A stretch of 64,000 bases of DNA from Niabella sp. (GTDB taxonomy: Bacteria > Bacteroidota > Bacteroidia > Chitinophagales > Chitinophagaceae): contig JAGIAT010000007.1 in NCBI GenBank assembly GCA_017744715.1, forward strand, positions 202,487-266,486, written 5' to 3'. How positions within the stretch are numbered: the stretch's first letter is position 1; every line of letters starts with the position of its first letter. The notes beneath the pieces were generated by a model, which saw only the letters and a list, made by a program, of their open reading frames with translations, did not search any database and had not been told where the DNA came from. Positions 35,001 through 44,039 of this stretch are shown here, in pieces. The translations under genes and the position numbers were made by a program.

Positions 35001-35112
35001 TTGAAAGCAGCCCATCGCTGATGGACAACCGGCTGAACCGGTAATTTTGAGATGATCCCGCTTGGGGAACCGCAATTAGTAAGGTCAAAAAAGCCCAGAG
35101 CCGCAAAACCAT
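32083..35112 (-). CDS. Propeller-type sensor histidine kinase (Reg_prop, Y_Y_Y, HisKA_3)
   Basis: A 1009-residue membrane kinase. Signal peptide LTLLIAVPQAGSS. Residues ~25-680 form two-component-regulator propeller repeats (NNVYAVLQDATGYLWLGSEG, KDAKGVLWIGLQDG). A Y_Y_Y domain follows (YEYKLEGLDKGWTVL), then one membrane helix (FYLLVLACTAALLFYL), HisKA_3 with phospho-acceptor His817 (ARDLHDDMGSTLS) and an ATPase domain (CIRDNGVGF, GNGLKNMQKRA). Unlike the hybrid sensors of many Bacteroides PULs it has no fused receiver or AraC domain; the regulator is the separate gene at 31150. The periplasmic propeller probably senses an oligosaccharide. The last ~10 codons run to 32083. Confidence 0.95.
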   Translation of the reverse strand: MVLRLWAFLTLLIAVPQAGSSQNYRFSRLSISDGLLSNNVYAVLQDATGYLWLGSEGGLQRYDGSRFRTLLKDRVDQILPAGPDRVWIRSGKRLGLFNTKTFSFKEIAYEGYREVYNPTKIWLRTDASSAAFLILTGRSCQYFNEQLGKFSSKYNPFTLPDSLKLTDVVDDPARQRYWIIAQNGFGYWSKITRQFYTAANNIQNDPLLAADKTYGLAGCKLHIDKKGRYRIQQVQQTHAVFYSFSTAERRLTRTIPGLTAAENNSYSEIYGFKTLNDSTVAVYGLNYLRIQEGAFFRNLKAAPGDLNGIHFNAVSDVMQDKEGTRWMATDNGLYYTTGTQYPNTHITFSNEKQRTAISSLVEGAANTLWIGTWGSGLYTLKSGSNDPQPVRLFPVNDPDHFMKLIWALCEDKNGHLWIGCHEGRLARYHPQNRQAEWFRPRVFQNSAVRQVIKDAKGVLWIGLQDGRVFTYTPAPGPVSDASFRLQGRFEGAISKMVFIGGQQLWIAVNGKGIYVMDTGNGTLLRSMDLSYAQTSAIANIKDIVKVNDTLCLIAGERLGTVHPQTFKVSFDIPYGNGSTGTVFTLQPDGTRYCWLGASNGIFRLDLQTKELTRFSQQDGLITVHNNSYVPERSTVLRNGTFAFGGNQHLVLFNPGSYRHSIPPAPVTITGFQLNDRYLPQDSLEQLTSISIPYAQGVFSIEFASIHFAQRERLTYEYKLEGLDKGWTVLTTPTAVKYNFLPHGTYRFMVRVKNNFGQYAPGTTSLNLYIAPPFWKTPWFYLLVLACTAALLFYLHRLRVQKLLQVEKVRSRLARDLHDDMGSTLSTIHILSNMALQQSSFDEMRNKEYMSTISSSTSQMMEAMDDIVWSINPVNDPVAKIAARMKETAGAILEPQQIDYSFTIAPPVSELHLPMELRREVFLLFKEALNNIVKYARCTQVAVTLSRKGAGLELCIRDNGVGFQHPEPGTALRGNGLKNMQKRAAYMKGKLSILSRPGAGTSIILWVPIA

Positions 35113-35223
35113 GCTACTAAATTAGCCGATATTGAGAACAATTTATAGAAGAAGCGATCAGAAAAGCTAATCGCAGGCCCCGCCGGCGCCCAGGACTGTT
35201 GTGCTGCAATGGGATCAACCGCC

Positions 35224-37791
35224 TTACCGTGCAATCATCCGCGCCCTCCGCAGGTTGTCGGTGCCCTGCAGGATCTTTGCTTTTAAATTCGGATCCAGCT
35301 GCGGGTGGGTCTGCAGGAAACGGGTTACAATATCAAAGGCCGATGCCGACTGGTAGCTGCCAAAGCTGGACTGGATCCAGTTTCCCGGGAAGAAGATATC
35401 GCCCGTACGCTGGATCTCGGGCAGCAGCTCCAGGGTTTTTTCGAGATATTTTTCTGCCGACGGCTGCCGCAGCGGATGATGCAGGTAGCCCAGCGCGGTA
35501 CCCACTGCAGATTCGTTCGACCGGTTTTCGCGTTTTTGCAGGCCGGAGAAGAATGCATCACGAACAGCGGTGTCACGCGAAAGCGCCGGCATGATGATGC
35601 GGAACCGTTTAACGCGGTCGGGATCTTTGATCCGGCGCAGTTGCTGCTGCAGGATGCTGTCGCCGTTTTTATTTCTCAATACCAGGGCAAAGGCCAGACT
35701 GGTATAGTCTTCTTCTTTCAACACAACATTGGCCGGCGGGTCCTGGCTGTACCAGATGGCGTAGAGCCGTGCAAGGGCCGGTTCGGTTTCAAAAACCGAT
35801 TGGTAACAGCCAAAGAGGATCTTTTTGTTGTTGGGGTTTTTTTGTTGCTGCAGGGCACTCCAGATGCTGTTTTCCAAACGGCCGGTCCATTGCCGGCGCT
35901 GTTGCGGCAACATAAAATTCCAGTAAATGGAACTGATATAGCCGGTAAGCAACCGCATATTCAGTTCAATCGTTTCTTTATTTAGGCCGTCTGCAAAGAG
36001 CTGTAGCAGTTGTGCGGGGGTATTGTAGCGGCCGTTGAGCATATTCTCATACAGCGTAATATAGGCAGAAGCGCGACTTACATAATTTTCGATGGTGAAT
36101 AAATGCGGCAGCATGGCCGTATCCACCGGCCATACGCCATAGCCCATACCCGAGGCATTGAACTGGATGAACAGCGGACGTTTCCGCTCCGTGGCGCGCG
36201 GTACTTCCTGTGCCGCCAGGCTATCGCTGACGGTGATGGTACGTACCAGTCCTTTATAATAAAAGCTGATATCAAAGCGTTGCGGCCAAACGCGGCTGCG
36301 GCCGTATTCCGGTTGCTGGAAAACAGTAAAACCGGTGAGCTGGTTGCCCGCCGGATCGTAGCTGGCCTGGTAGTCAAATACGGGTCGCCCCGGTTCATTT
36401 ACCCACACCGCATTCCAGGCGTTGAGATCCGCCGGGGTACCCGCATCCAGGATCCGGATCAGGTCGGGCCAGGAAGCGTTTTTGAAGGCATAGGTCTTCA
36501 GGTATTGCCGGATGCCATTTTGAAAAGCAGCCGTGCCCATCAGCTCCTCCAGTTGCCGCATCATTACCGGCGATTTATGATAAATGATCCCACCGTAAAG
36601 CGTTCCTGCCTTTTCCAGGTTCTCCAGTGGCTGCCGGATCGGGTTGGCGCCGGTGGTACGGTCAATGGCATAGGCGGGAGGCAAATGATCCGTAAGGAAT
36701 TTCAATGAAAAACCCTGTTCCCGGCCGGGAATGGTGGTGGCTTTATCGGCCATAAAATTGGCAAAGACCTCTTTCATCCATACATCAGAAAACCAGCTCA
36801 TCGTAACAAGATCTCCAAACCACATATGTGCCGCTTCATGCGCCAGCAATTGGGAGCGGCTGTTGAGTTGTCCTTCGGTGGCATCGCGGGTAAGGAAGAG
36901 GGTAGATGCCTGTAACAAAATGGCACCGGGATGCTCCATGCCCCCAAACTGGAAATCGGGGATGGCCACCAGGCCGTGTTTCTGAAAAGGATAGGGGATG
37001 CCGGTCCATTCTTCATAAAAGCGGATCACCTTTTTATATTCATCAAAAATAGCCTGCAGGCTGTTGCTGATCTTTTCGGAATCGGTTTCGCGGTACAGGA
37101 ATTCAATTTCCTGGTTGCCAAATGCCTCACGGGCGCTATTAAATTTTCCGGCAACAAATGAAAACAGGTAAGTGCTGATCTTGTCGGAAGGTTTAAAGCG
37201 AAGGGTCTTGCGCCCGTTGCTGATGGCAGCATCCTGCAACGGACCGTTGGCAATGGCCGCCCAGTGCTGCGGAATCACCAGGGTGAGGTTAAACACCGCT
37301 TTGAGATCGGGCTGGTCAAAACAGGGAAAGGCCGTCCGCGCCCGGTCCGGTACAAACAAGGTATATAAAAAATCATCTCGGCGGTTTAATGCATTGTTGC
37401 CGGCAATAAAATCGATGGCAATGGTATTCCTTCCTTTTTTTAGCAAGCCTTCTTCAATGATGATATGCTCGTTCCGGTACTGAAGCGGTGTTTCCGCTCC
37501 GTTTACCAATATCTTTTTTACTTTCTGTGCATCTTCTTTAAAGTCGAGCAACAGCGGCGTTGTTGATTTACCGGAATACCGGAAGTGCAGTTGCTCCCGG
37601 GCGGTAATGGGCGCTGCTTTATTTTCCGGGATATCGAACAACAGATCATACTGAAGATCGCTAACCGTATGCTTACGGGCATTGGACAATGTATCAGAAA
37701 CGCCGTTGCTGATGGCGGTTTCTTTTGACCGCTCCCTGCACGATGTGATGCCCAACAGGAATAAAAGAAAGCAAACCGGTACCCATTTCAT
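35224..37791 (-). CDS. M1-family zinc aminopeptidase lipoprotein
   Basis: An 855-residue peptidase from the ATG at 37791, which gives a lipoprotein signal (CFLLFLLGITSC); upstream in-frame residues lack sense. An N-terminal beta domain is followed by the thermolysin-like core: the exopeptidase motif GGMEHPGA, then the zinc site HEAAHMWFGDLV with the third ligand Glu 18 residues on in WMKEVFANF. The C-terminal helical domain is complete. It probably trims N-terminal residues of peptides in the periplasm. It is divergent from the FAD oxidoreductase with 119 bp between. The size agrees with bacterial M1 lipoproteins. Confidence 0.93.
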   Translation of the reverse strand: MKWVPVCFLLFLLGITSCRERSKETAISNGVSDTLSNARKHTVSDLQYDLLFDIPENKAAPITAREQLHFRYSGKSTTPLLLDFKEDAQKVKKILVNGAETPLQYRNEHIIIEEGLLKKGRNTIAIDFIAGNNALNRRDDFLYTLFVPDRARTAFPCFDQPDLKAVFNLTLVIPQHWAAIANGPLQDAAISNGRKTLRFKPSDKISTYLFSFVAGKFNSAREAFGNQEIEFLYRETDSEKISNSLQAIFDEYKKVIRFYEEWTGIPYPFQKHGLVAIPDFQFGGMEHPGAILLQASTLFLTRDATEGQLNSRSQLLAHEAAHMWFGDLVTMSWFSDVWMKEVFANFMADKATTIPGREQGFSLKFLTDHLPPAYAIDRTTGANPIRQPLENLEKAGTLYGGIIYHKSPVMMRQLEELMGTAAFQNGIRQYLKTYAFKNASWPDLIRILDAGTPADLNAWNAVWVNEPGRPVFDYQASYDPAGNQLTGFTVFQQPEYGRSRVWPQRFDISFYYKGLVRTITVSDSLAAQEVPRATERKRPLFIQFNASGMGYGVWPVDTAMLPHLFTIENYVSRASAYITLYENMLNGRYNTPAQLLQLFADGLNKETIELNMRLLTGYISSIYWNFMLPQQRRQWTGRLENSIWSALQQQKNPNNKKILFGCYQSVFETEPALARLYAIWYSQDPPANVVLKEEDYTSLAFALVLRNKNGDSILQQQLRRIKDPDRVKRFRIIMPALSRDTAVRDAFFSGLQKRENRSNESAVGTALGYLHHPLRQPSAEKYLEKTLELLPEIQRTGDIFFPGNWIQSSFGSYQSASAFDIVTRFLQTHPQLDPNLKAKILQGTDNLRRARMIAR

Positions 37792-37869
37792 AGCTGTAAA
37801 GATATTACGGTTTTGCTTGCTGTGTTTAAAGTATTTGTGGTGGATGTATGGCGCGGATGAATGAAAGAG

Positions 37870-37900
37870 TTTGGTTATATTAGCGGCATTTATACGATTG
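37870..37900 (+). promoter_or_regulatory. Promoter of the FAD oxidoreductase gene
   Basis: TTTG at 37870-37873, exactly 19 bp, then TACGATTG at 37893-37900, one mismatch from TAnnTTTG. This fits the Bacteroidota -33/-7 promoter layout. The ATG follows at 37911. Confidence 0.6.
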
Positions 37901-37910
37901 TTTAGCATTT

Positions 37911-39620
37911 ATGAAGCGAAGAGATTTTATGGAACTGCTGGGTGGAAGCAGTGCCGGGGCCGTTTTGAGTACGGGGCTGCCTTTTACGATGGCGGCGCCC
38001 TCCGCAAAAGTTCCCGGTAATGGAACCCCGCTGCTGCAGGCTGATGTAGTGATTGCCGGCGGCGGCTTGGGCGGTGTGGCAGCGGCCCTTGCCTGTGTAC
38101 GAAACGGGTTGACCGTGATCCTTACAGAAGTGACCGATTGGCTGGGCGGACAGCTCACGTCCCAGGGCGTACCACCGGATGAACATCCCTGGATTGAAAC
38201 ACACGGAGCTCCCCGGTCTTACCGGGACTTTCGCAACCATATCCGTAATTATTACCGGCAGTATTACCCGTTGTCGGAAAAAGCAAAGAATCATCCGCAA
38301 CTGAACCCGGGCAACGGCGCGGTATCCCGTCTTTGTCATGAACCGGCTGTAGCGGAAACCGTCATCCGGCAATTCCTGATGCCCTATCTTTCCAACGGAC
38401 AGCTGGTATTGCTGATGGAGCACAGTGCGGTGAAAGCAACGGTTGCCGGAACACGGGTCATTGCTGTAACGGTAAAGAATGAACGGAACGGGGAACGGCT
38501 ATTGTTGAAAAGCGGTTTCTTTATTGACGCTACCGAACTGGGGGATCTGTTGCCGCTGACCGGAACGGATTATGTTACCGGAACCGAGTCGCGGAGTGAG
38601 ACCAATGAACGCCATGCACCGCTGCAGGCCGATGCTGCCAATAACCAGGCCTTTACGATGTGTTTTGCCATCGATTATATGGAAGGGGCCGATCATACCA
38701 TATCCCGCCCGGCGGATTATGCCTTCTGGCGCAATTATACACCGGCATTGCAACCCGCCTGGCCGGGAAAATTGTTGAGCCTGCAATATGCACAACCCCA
38801 AACCCTGCAACCCAAGGAGCTGGGCTTTGCACCGGACGGCAGTGCTACCGGGGCCCTGCTGAACTTGTGGAACTATCGGAGGATCATCGACCGCAAAAAT
38901 TTTAAAGACGGGTTTTATAAAGGCGATATCTCCATTGTTAACTGGCCGCAGAACGACTATATGCCCGGGAATATTGTAGATGTAACTCCGCAGGTATTTC
39001 GCAAACATGTAGACAAGGCCAAACAGCTCAGTTTATCCCTTTTGTACTGGTTGCAAACGGAGGCACCGCGGCCCGGCGGCGGCAAAGGATGGCCGGGATT
39101 GCGTTTGCGCAACGATGTAATGGGCACTGCCGACGGGTTGGCAAAGTACCCGTATATCCGCGAATCCCGGCGGATCAAAGCGCAGTTCACCATCCTTGAA
39201 GAACATGTAGGGCGGGAGCAGCGGGCAGCGGTAACGGGTACCACCCAACCGAAGGCCGCGGATTTTTTTGATTCGGTAGGTATCGGGTATTATCATATTG
39301 ACCTGCATCCCAGCAGCAGGGGCAATAATTATATCGACTTTCCGTCGCTGCCGTTCCAGATCCCGCTGGGCGCCTTACTGCCGGAGAAGATGGAAAATAT
39401 TTTCCCTGCGAATAAAAATATCGGCACTACCCATATCACCAATGGCTGCTACCGCCTGCACCCCGTGGAGTGGAGCATTGGCGAAGCCGTTGGGTTATTA
39501 CTGGTATTTGCAAAAGCACAGGGCGTATTGCCGGCAATGGTGCGTAAAGACCGGCAACTGCTGAAACAATTCCAGGAATTTATCCGTAGCCAGGGTGTGG
39601 AAACCCGGTGGCCGGAGTGA
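37911..39620 (+). CDS. Tat-exported FAD-dependent oxidoreductase (FAD_oxidored type)
   Basis: A 569-residue flavoprotein. The N-terminus MKRRDFMELLGGSSAGAVLS is a twin-arginine-like signal (RR-D-F), so it is likely exported folded. A Rossmann FAD site follows (ADVVIAGGGLGGVAAALAC, residues ~45-63). DATELGDLLPLTG and the C-terminal FPANKNIGTTHITNGCYR fit the FAD_oxidored family, whose members often lie in glycan-utilisation regions and whose substrates are largely unknown. Neighbours are an M1 peptidase (divergent) and, after 500 bp of repeats, rimO. The reaction cannot be stated from sequence. Confidence 0.85.
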   Translation: MKRRDFMELLGGSSAGAVLSTGLPFTMAAPSAKVPGNGTPLLQADVVIAGGGLGGVAAALACVRNGLTVILTEVTDWLGGQLTSQGVPPDEHPWIETHGAPRSYRDFRNHIRNYYRQYYPLSEKAKNHPQLNPGNGAVSRLCHEPAVAETVIRQFLMPYLSNGQLVLLMEHSAVKATVAGTRVIAVTVKNERNGERLLLKSGFFIDATELGDLLPLTGTDYVTGTESRSETNERHAPLQADAANNQAFTMCFAIDYMEGADHTISRPADYAFWRNYTPALQPAWPGKLLSLQYAQPQTLQPKELGFAPDGSATGALLNLWNYRRIIDRKNFKDGFYKGDISIVNWPQNDYMPGNIVDVTPQVFRKHVDKAKQLSLSLLYWLQTEAPRPGGGKGWPGLRLRNDVMGTADGLAKYPYIRESRRIKAQFTILEEHVGREQRAAVTGTTQPKAADFFDSVGIGYYHIDLHPSSRGNNYIDFPSLPFQIPLGALLPEKMENIFPANKNIGTTHITNGCYRLHPVEWSIGEAVGLLLVFAKAQGVLPAMVRKDRQLLKQFQEFIRSQGVETRWPE

Positions 39621-40122
39621 TCCTTTTAGGTTTGTTTCAGGTTTAAGGTTTAATGTTTAACGTTAGCTCCGTTTCTATGCATGATGATTCATCGCTGATT
39701 ACCCATTAACTATTGACGATTGCTTCATTTCCACATTTCCACATCTTCAAATTTTCAAATTTGATAAGGTTCAACGTTTCACGTTAGGTCCGTTTTTATG
39801 CATGCTGATCCATTGCCTATTACCCGTTAACTATTCGCTTTTGCTTCATTTCCACATCTTCAAATTTTCAAATTTAATAAGGTTCAACGTTCCATGTCAG
39901 ATCCGTTCCCTACTCAATGCCAACTGTCAGATCATCGATCCTGTACGTAATCTGCTGAAAACTGAAAACTGATGTCTGATAACTGATGGCTGATAACTGA
40001 CCGCTAAAGCCTGACCGCCTATAAATCAATCGTTAAGGTACATCTGCCGGCGGGCTGCAATTGAAACCGCGCATATCCGGCCGATACCGTACCTTTGCAG
40101 CTTCTAAAATTGAAAATCCGGT
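39621..40122. repeat. Gene-free region: dispersed AAGGTTCAACGTTTC repeat in tandem, rimO promoter
   Basis: Two units 121 bp apart share GCTTCATTTCCACAT (39722 and 39843), TTCAAATTTTCAAATTT, AAGGTTCAACGTT and, after more sequence, TATGCATG. An inverted copy of the first part lies at 57926-58076. Downstream, TACCTTTG (40090-40097) matches the -7 consensus with TTG at 40071-40073, 16 bp before it; this probably drives rimO. No gene is seen. Confidence 0.65.
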
Positions 40123-41433
40123 TTGAAAGCAAAAACATTAAAGAAGGATAAGGTAAACATCATTACCCTTGGCTGCAGCAAAAATATGGTAGACAGTGAA
40201 GTGCTGAGCGGGCAACTGAGGGCCAATGATATTGATGTAACCCACGAGAATAAGAAGTTTGATCACAATATTGTGGTGGTAAACACCTGTGGCTTTATCG
40301 ACAAGGCCAAGGAAGAAAGCATCAATACGATTTTAGAACAGGTAGAATATAAGAAGCGCGGTAAGCTGGATAAAGTATATGTGACAGGTTGCCTGAGCGA
40401 GCGCTATAAGAACAACCTGGAAACAGAGATCCCGGAAGTGGATGCCTTTTTCGGTACCATGGAATTACCGCTGATCTTAAAACAATTTGAAGCCGATTAT
40501 AAAACCGAACTGCTGGGCGAGCGCCTGCTGGCAACGCCTAAGCATTATGCCTATCTGAAGATCTCCGAAGGCTGTAACCGTACCTGCTCTTTTTGTGCCA
40601 TCCCGCTGATGCGCGGAAAGCATGTAAGTAAAACGATAGAACAGGTGGTGGCGGAAGCGGAAGGCCTGGTGAAAAAAGGGGTGAAGGAAGTGATGCTGAT
40701 TGCGCAGGAGCTGACCTATTACGGGTTGGATATTTATAAAAAGCGCATGCTGCCGGATCTGATGAACCGCCTGGCGGATATCCCGGGTCTGGAATGGATC
40801 CGCCTGCACTATGCCTATCCCACAAAATTTCCGCTGGAGATCCTGGATGTGATGCGCCAGCGCGACAATATCTGTAACTACCTCGATATGCCGCTGCAGC
40901 ATGCCGCCGATAATATGCTCAACGCGATGAAACGGCAGATCACCCGAGCGGAGATGGAAGACCTGGTGAGCGCCATCCGCGAGAAGGTTCCCGGAATTTG
41001 TTTACGCACCACGCTGATCGCGGGCTTCCCGGGTGAAACCCTGGATGATATTGAAGAATTAAAGCAATTCCTTGCAAAAGAGCGGTTCGATCGGGTGGGC
41101 ATCTTTACCTATTCGCATGAAGAAGATACAACCGCCTACCTGTTGTCCGATACCATTCCTCAGGAAGAAAAAGAGCGCCGGGCCCAGGAAGTGATGGAGT
41201 TTCAGCAGGAAATTTCTTTTGAACTGAACCAGGAAAAAGTGGGCCGCACCTTTAAAACCCTGATCGATAAAAAAGAGGCGGGCCGTTATATCGGTCGTAC
41301 CGAATTCGACAGTGTGGAGGTAGATAATGAGGTGATCATTACTGGTACGGATAAATTAAAGATCGGTGAATTTTACAATGTACAGATCGAAAAGGCCTAT
41401 GATTACGATCTGGAAGGGATTGTTGTAAAATAG
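40123..41433 (+). CDS. rimO: Ribosomal protein S12 methylthiotransferase RimO
   Basis: A 436-residue radical SAM enzyme that methylthiolates an Asp of ribosomal protein S12. The N-terminal MTTase domain has Cys18 (LGCSKN), Cys56 (VNTCGF) and Cys90 (VTGCLSERY) for the auxiliary iron-sulfur cluster. The radical SAM site is Cys151/Cys155/Cys158 (CNRTCSFCAIP). The TRAM domain is C-terminal (RTFKTLIDKKEAGRYIGRTE). LPLQHAADNML fits the family. The frame opens after a TGA at 40111 and the only start before Cys18 is TTG at 40123, so translation very likely begins at TTG. It is monocistronic. Confidence 0.96.
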   Translation: MKAKTLKKDKVNIITLGCSKNMVDSEVLSGQLRANDIDVTHENKKFDHNIVVVNTCGFIDKAKEESINTILEQVEYKKRGKLDKVYVTGCLSERYKNNLETEIPEVDAFFGTMELPLILKQFEADYKTELLGERLLATPKHYAYLKISEGCNRTCSFCAIPLMRGKHVSKTIEQVVAEAEGLVKKGVKEVMLIAQELTYYGLDIYKKRMLPDLMNRLADIPGLEWIRLHYAYPTKFPLEILDVMRQRDNICNYLDMPLQHAADNMLNAMKRQITRAEMEDLVSAIREKVPGICLRTTLIAGFPGETLDDIEELKQFLAKERFDRVGIFTYSHEEDTTAYLLSDTIPQEEKERRAQEVMEFQQEISFELNQEKVGRTFKTLIDKKEAGRYIGRTEFDSVEVDNEVIITGTDKLKIGEFYNVQIEKAYDYDLEGIVVK

Positions 41434-41818
41434 CTGCTGGCAACTTCAGGTTACAAATCTTCCGTCATTTCGACCGTAGTGGAGAAATCTTTATGTCATC
41501 ATAGTAACCAGGCAGAATTAAAAAACCGAATGCATGAAGGAACCCGTAGAGACCCCTCCACTGGGTCCGGTGACGATGATATTTCTTTCGTGTTACAAAT
41601 CATCCGTCGTTTCGACCGCAGCGGAGAAACCTCTACGTTATCATACTAACAGGCAGGATTAAACGATCGCCAAAGAACCGGAAAATGCAAGATTATTTCA
41701 TCCGCTGGTGTATCTTAGTACCATCGCATATTTCTCCTGCAAGGGGCATTTTGAAAGCCATACAGAGCAGGTGAAAGCCCTTGCCGGTGCGTAAATGATA
41801 TAAATAAACCCCAAAACG
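41434..41818. repeat. Gene-free region with duplicated TTTCGACCG repeat
   Basis: Two related ~65 bp blocks at about 41462-41523 and 41601-41664 share CCGT-C-TTTCGACCG, GGAGAAA, TATCATA and GGCAG-ATTAAA. A third, shorter match lies near 53650. These are dispersed repeats; no gene is seen. Confidence 0.6.
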
Positions 41819-43165
41819 ATGAAAAAAGCCTTTGTTTATTCCATCCTGCTGCAACTGCTGTTTACCGTACACACTTTGGCACAGCAGTCCGTTACAGCGG
41901 CTACAGCATTGGACCGGTATCTGCATAACGGGGATACCTCCTATAAATGGGAGCTAAGCGATTCCGCTGAACTGGAAAACAGTACCGCATATCAATTGTT
42001 ATTGACCTCGCAGCAATGGCATGGCTATACCTGGAGGCACCAGCTCACCGTGCTCATTCCAAAAGAAAACCGGTACGACGGTGCCTTATTGTTTATCACC
42101 GGAGGTAGTAATAATAAGGAAACCGGGTTGCCCAACTGGAGCGGTAAGAATGACCGCCTGGTGCAACAAATGGGTGGCGTCGCCACCCGGAATGCGGCTA
42201 TTGTAGCGGTATTGCGACAAGTGCCCCATCAACCCATCTTTGGCAACCTTACAGAAGACGCTGCTATTTCATATACACTGCACCAGTTCAAACAGGATAA
42301 TGACTACAGCTGGCCCCTGCTGTTTCCCATGGTAAAAAGCGCCGTGCGGGCGATGGATGCCGTACAGGAGTTTTCAAAACAACGGCAGGTGCATACGGTC
42401 AACCGTTTTGTAGTGGCGGGTGCCTCCAAGCGCGGCTGGACCACCTGGCTCACGGGTGCCAGTGATCCCCGTGTGGCGGCCATCGGTCCGATGGTGATCG
42501 ATGTGCTGAATATGCCGGCAAACCTGCAGCACCAGATCGATGCCTATGGCGGGTACAGCGTAGAAATAGAAGACTATGTAAAGCTGGGCATTGTACAGGG
42601 CATGACAAGCCCGCAGGGCCGGGAGCTGGTAACGATGATCGACCCGTTTGCTTACCGGGAAAAGCTTACCATGCCGAAGATGATCTTTATCGGTACCAAT
42701 GATCCGTACTGGGTGGTGGATAATGTAAAAAATTACCTGGATTCGATTCCCGGCAACAACCTCTTGCATTATACGCCCAATGCGGGGCATGATCTTAACA
42801 AAGGGATCACTGCCATGCCGGCACTGAGCGCTTTTTTCGGGATGACCCTGGCGCAGGAACCCTACCCGGTATGTAACTGGAATACGAAGATTAAAAAGAA
42901 GCAGGTAACGCTGGATATAACGGCAACAACAGCAGGATTAAAAGGAATTACGTTATGGTATGCCGGTTCTGAAGACCAGGATTTCCGGAATGAAAAATGG
43001 ATGAGCCGGGAGCTGCCGGCCGGTAATGGATCTACCATCAGAGAGCCTTTACCCGTTAAAGGGTATCATGCGTTTTATGTGGAGCTGAAATATGAACGTT
43101 CAAACGGCGATCCGTACACGGTTTGCACGCGGGTATTTGTAACGGACCGGAAGCGGATCTTATAG
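41819..43165 (+). CDS. PhoPQ-activated pathogenicity-related family hydrolase
   Basis: A 448-residue secreted protein with signal peptide SILLQLLFTVHTLAQ. It has an alpha/beta-hydrolase core of the PhoPQ_related family: ATALDRYLHNGDTSYKWE near the start, LLFITGGSNNKE, then GASKRGWTTWLTG, where Ser is the likely nucleophile, FIGTNDPYWVVDN (likely acid) and NAGHDL (His). The C-terminal ~100 residues are an Ig-like beta domain. The name comes from a Salmonella gene; the substrate is unknown, and in Bacteroidota it occurs near glycan genes. Monocistronic. Confidence 0.9.
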   Translation: MKKAFVYSILLQLLFTVHTLAQQSVTAATALDRYLHNGDTSYKWELSDSAELENSTAYQLLLTSQQWHGYTWRHQLTVLIPKENRYDGALLFITGGSNNKETGLPNWSGKNDRLVQQMGGVATRNAAIVAVLRQVPHQPIFGNLTEDAAISYTLHQFKQDNDYSWPLLFPMVKSAVRAMDAVQEFSKQRQVHTVNRFVVAGASKRGWTTWLTGASDPRVAAIGPMVIDVLNMPANLQHQIDAYGGYSVEIEDYVKLGIVQGMTSPQGRELVTMIDPFAYREKLTMPKMIFIGTNDPYWVVDNVKNYLDSIPGNNLLHYTPNAGHDLNKGITAMPALSAFFGMTLAQEPYPVCNWNTKIKKKQVTLDITATTAGLKGITLWYAGSEDQDFRNEKWMSRELPAGNGSTIREPLPVKGYHAFYVELKYERSNGDPYTVCTRVFVTDRKRIL

Positions 43166-43386
43166 GTTTCAGTTTTTAGTCTTCAGTTTTCATTTGTCAG
43201 TTGTAGCGTTCCCGTTTGAGAACGATAAATCTATTGAGGATTTGTATTGGATAATGATCTGCTTGCCCCAGGCGGATAACTGATAGCGGACGGCTGATAG
43301 CCATTGCGGAAAAGTATTGGTTTCCGGTTTTTCAAAAGCTGATGACAATGCATTATTACTTATTTTTATCCGCAAAATAAACCAAT

Positions 43387-43932
43387 ATGAAAAAAGTGAT
43401 CCTGGACCTGGCGGTTACCCTTGATGGATTTATTGAAGGCCCCAATGGGGAAATTGACTGGTGCATTATGGATGATGATATGAATTTTGACGGGTTTCTT
43501 TCCGGTATCGATACCATCTTTTACGGGAGGGTCAGCTACGATCAATGGGGCAATTTTCAGCCGGATGCAACGGCCGGCGACGCCGAACAACAATTGTGGA
43601 AGGCAGTGCACTCAAAAAAGAAAATTGTTTTCTCCACCCGTCCGCCGGAGGATGAAAGGGCAACATTTATTGCAGAAGATATCGCAGAAAGAGTAAATGA
43701 AATTAAAAAACAGGGCGGCAAAGATATCTGGCTCTATGGAGGCGCCAGCCTGATCAAAACCTTTATCCACGCTAGTTTGGTCGATGTATACCGGATATCG
43801 GTGCACCCCATTGCGTTGGGCAGCGGCAAACCGTTGTTTGAAGACCTGAAAGAACGGCTGGAATTGAAACTGGTAGAAACGCATGCCTTCCGGTCGGGCG
43901 TGGTACAGCTGATTTATGAGCGGAAATCATAA
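43387..43932 (+). CDS. Dihydrofolate reductase-like (RibD C-terminal) family protein
   Basis: A 181-residue protein of the RibD_C/DHFR-like family: KKVILDLAVTLDGFIEGPNG, then FYGRVSYDQWGNF, KDIWLYGGASLIKTFI (the NADPH-binding Gly-Gly strand) and a C-terminal YRISVHPIALGSGKPLFED. These small enzymes use NADPH, but their in vivo substrates are mostly unknown. It should not be read as the folate enzyme folA. Monocistronic, between the PhoPQ-related gene and a zinc-ribbon gene. Confidence 0.9.
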   Translation: MKKVILDLAVTLDGFIEGPNGEIDWCIMDDDMNFDGFLSGIDTIFYGRVSYDQWGNFQPDATAGDAEQQLWKAVHSKKKIVFSTRPPEDERATFIAEDIAERVNEIKKQGGKDIWLYGGASLIKTFIHASLVDVYRISVHPIALGSGKPLFEDLKERLELKLVETHAFRSGVVQLIYERKS

Positions 43933-44039
43933 AAGAGGGAGCTGGTTTTGATGCAATTCAGCCAATGTTAAAGGATATTAAAGACAGCGTTCCGTTTTGC
44001 AAACAGGCTGCAGCTTAAAATGGTTAGTTTTGCTCATTA

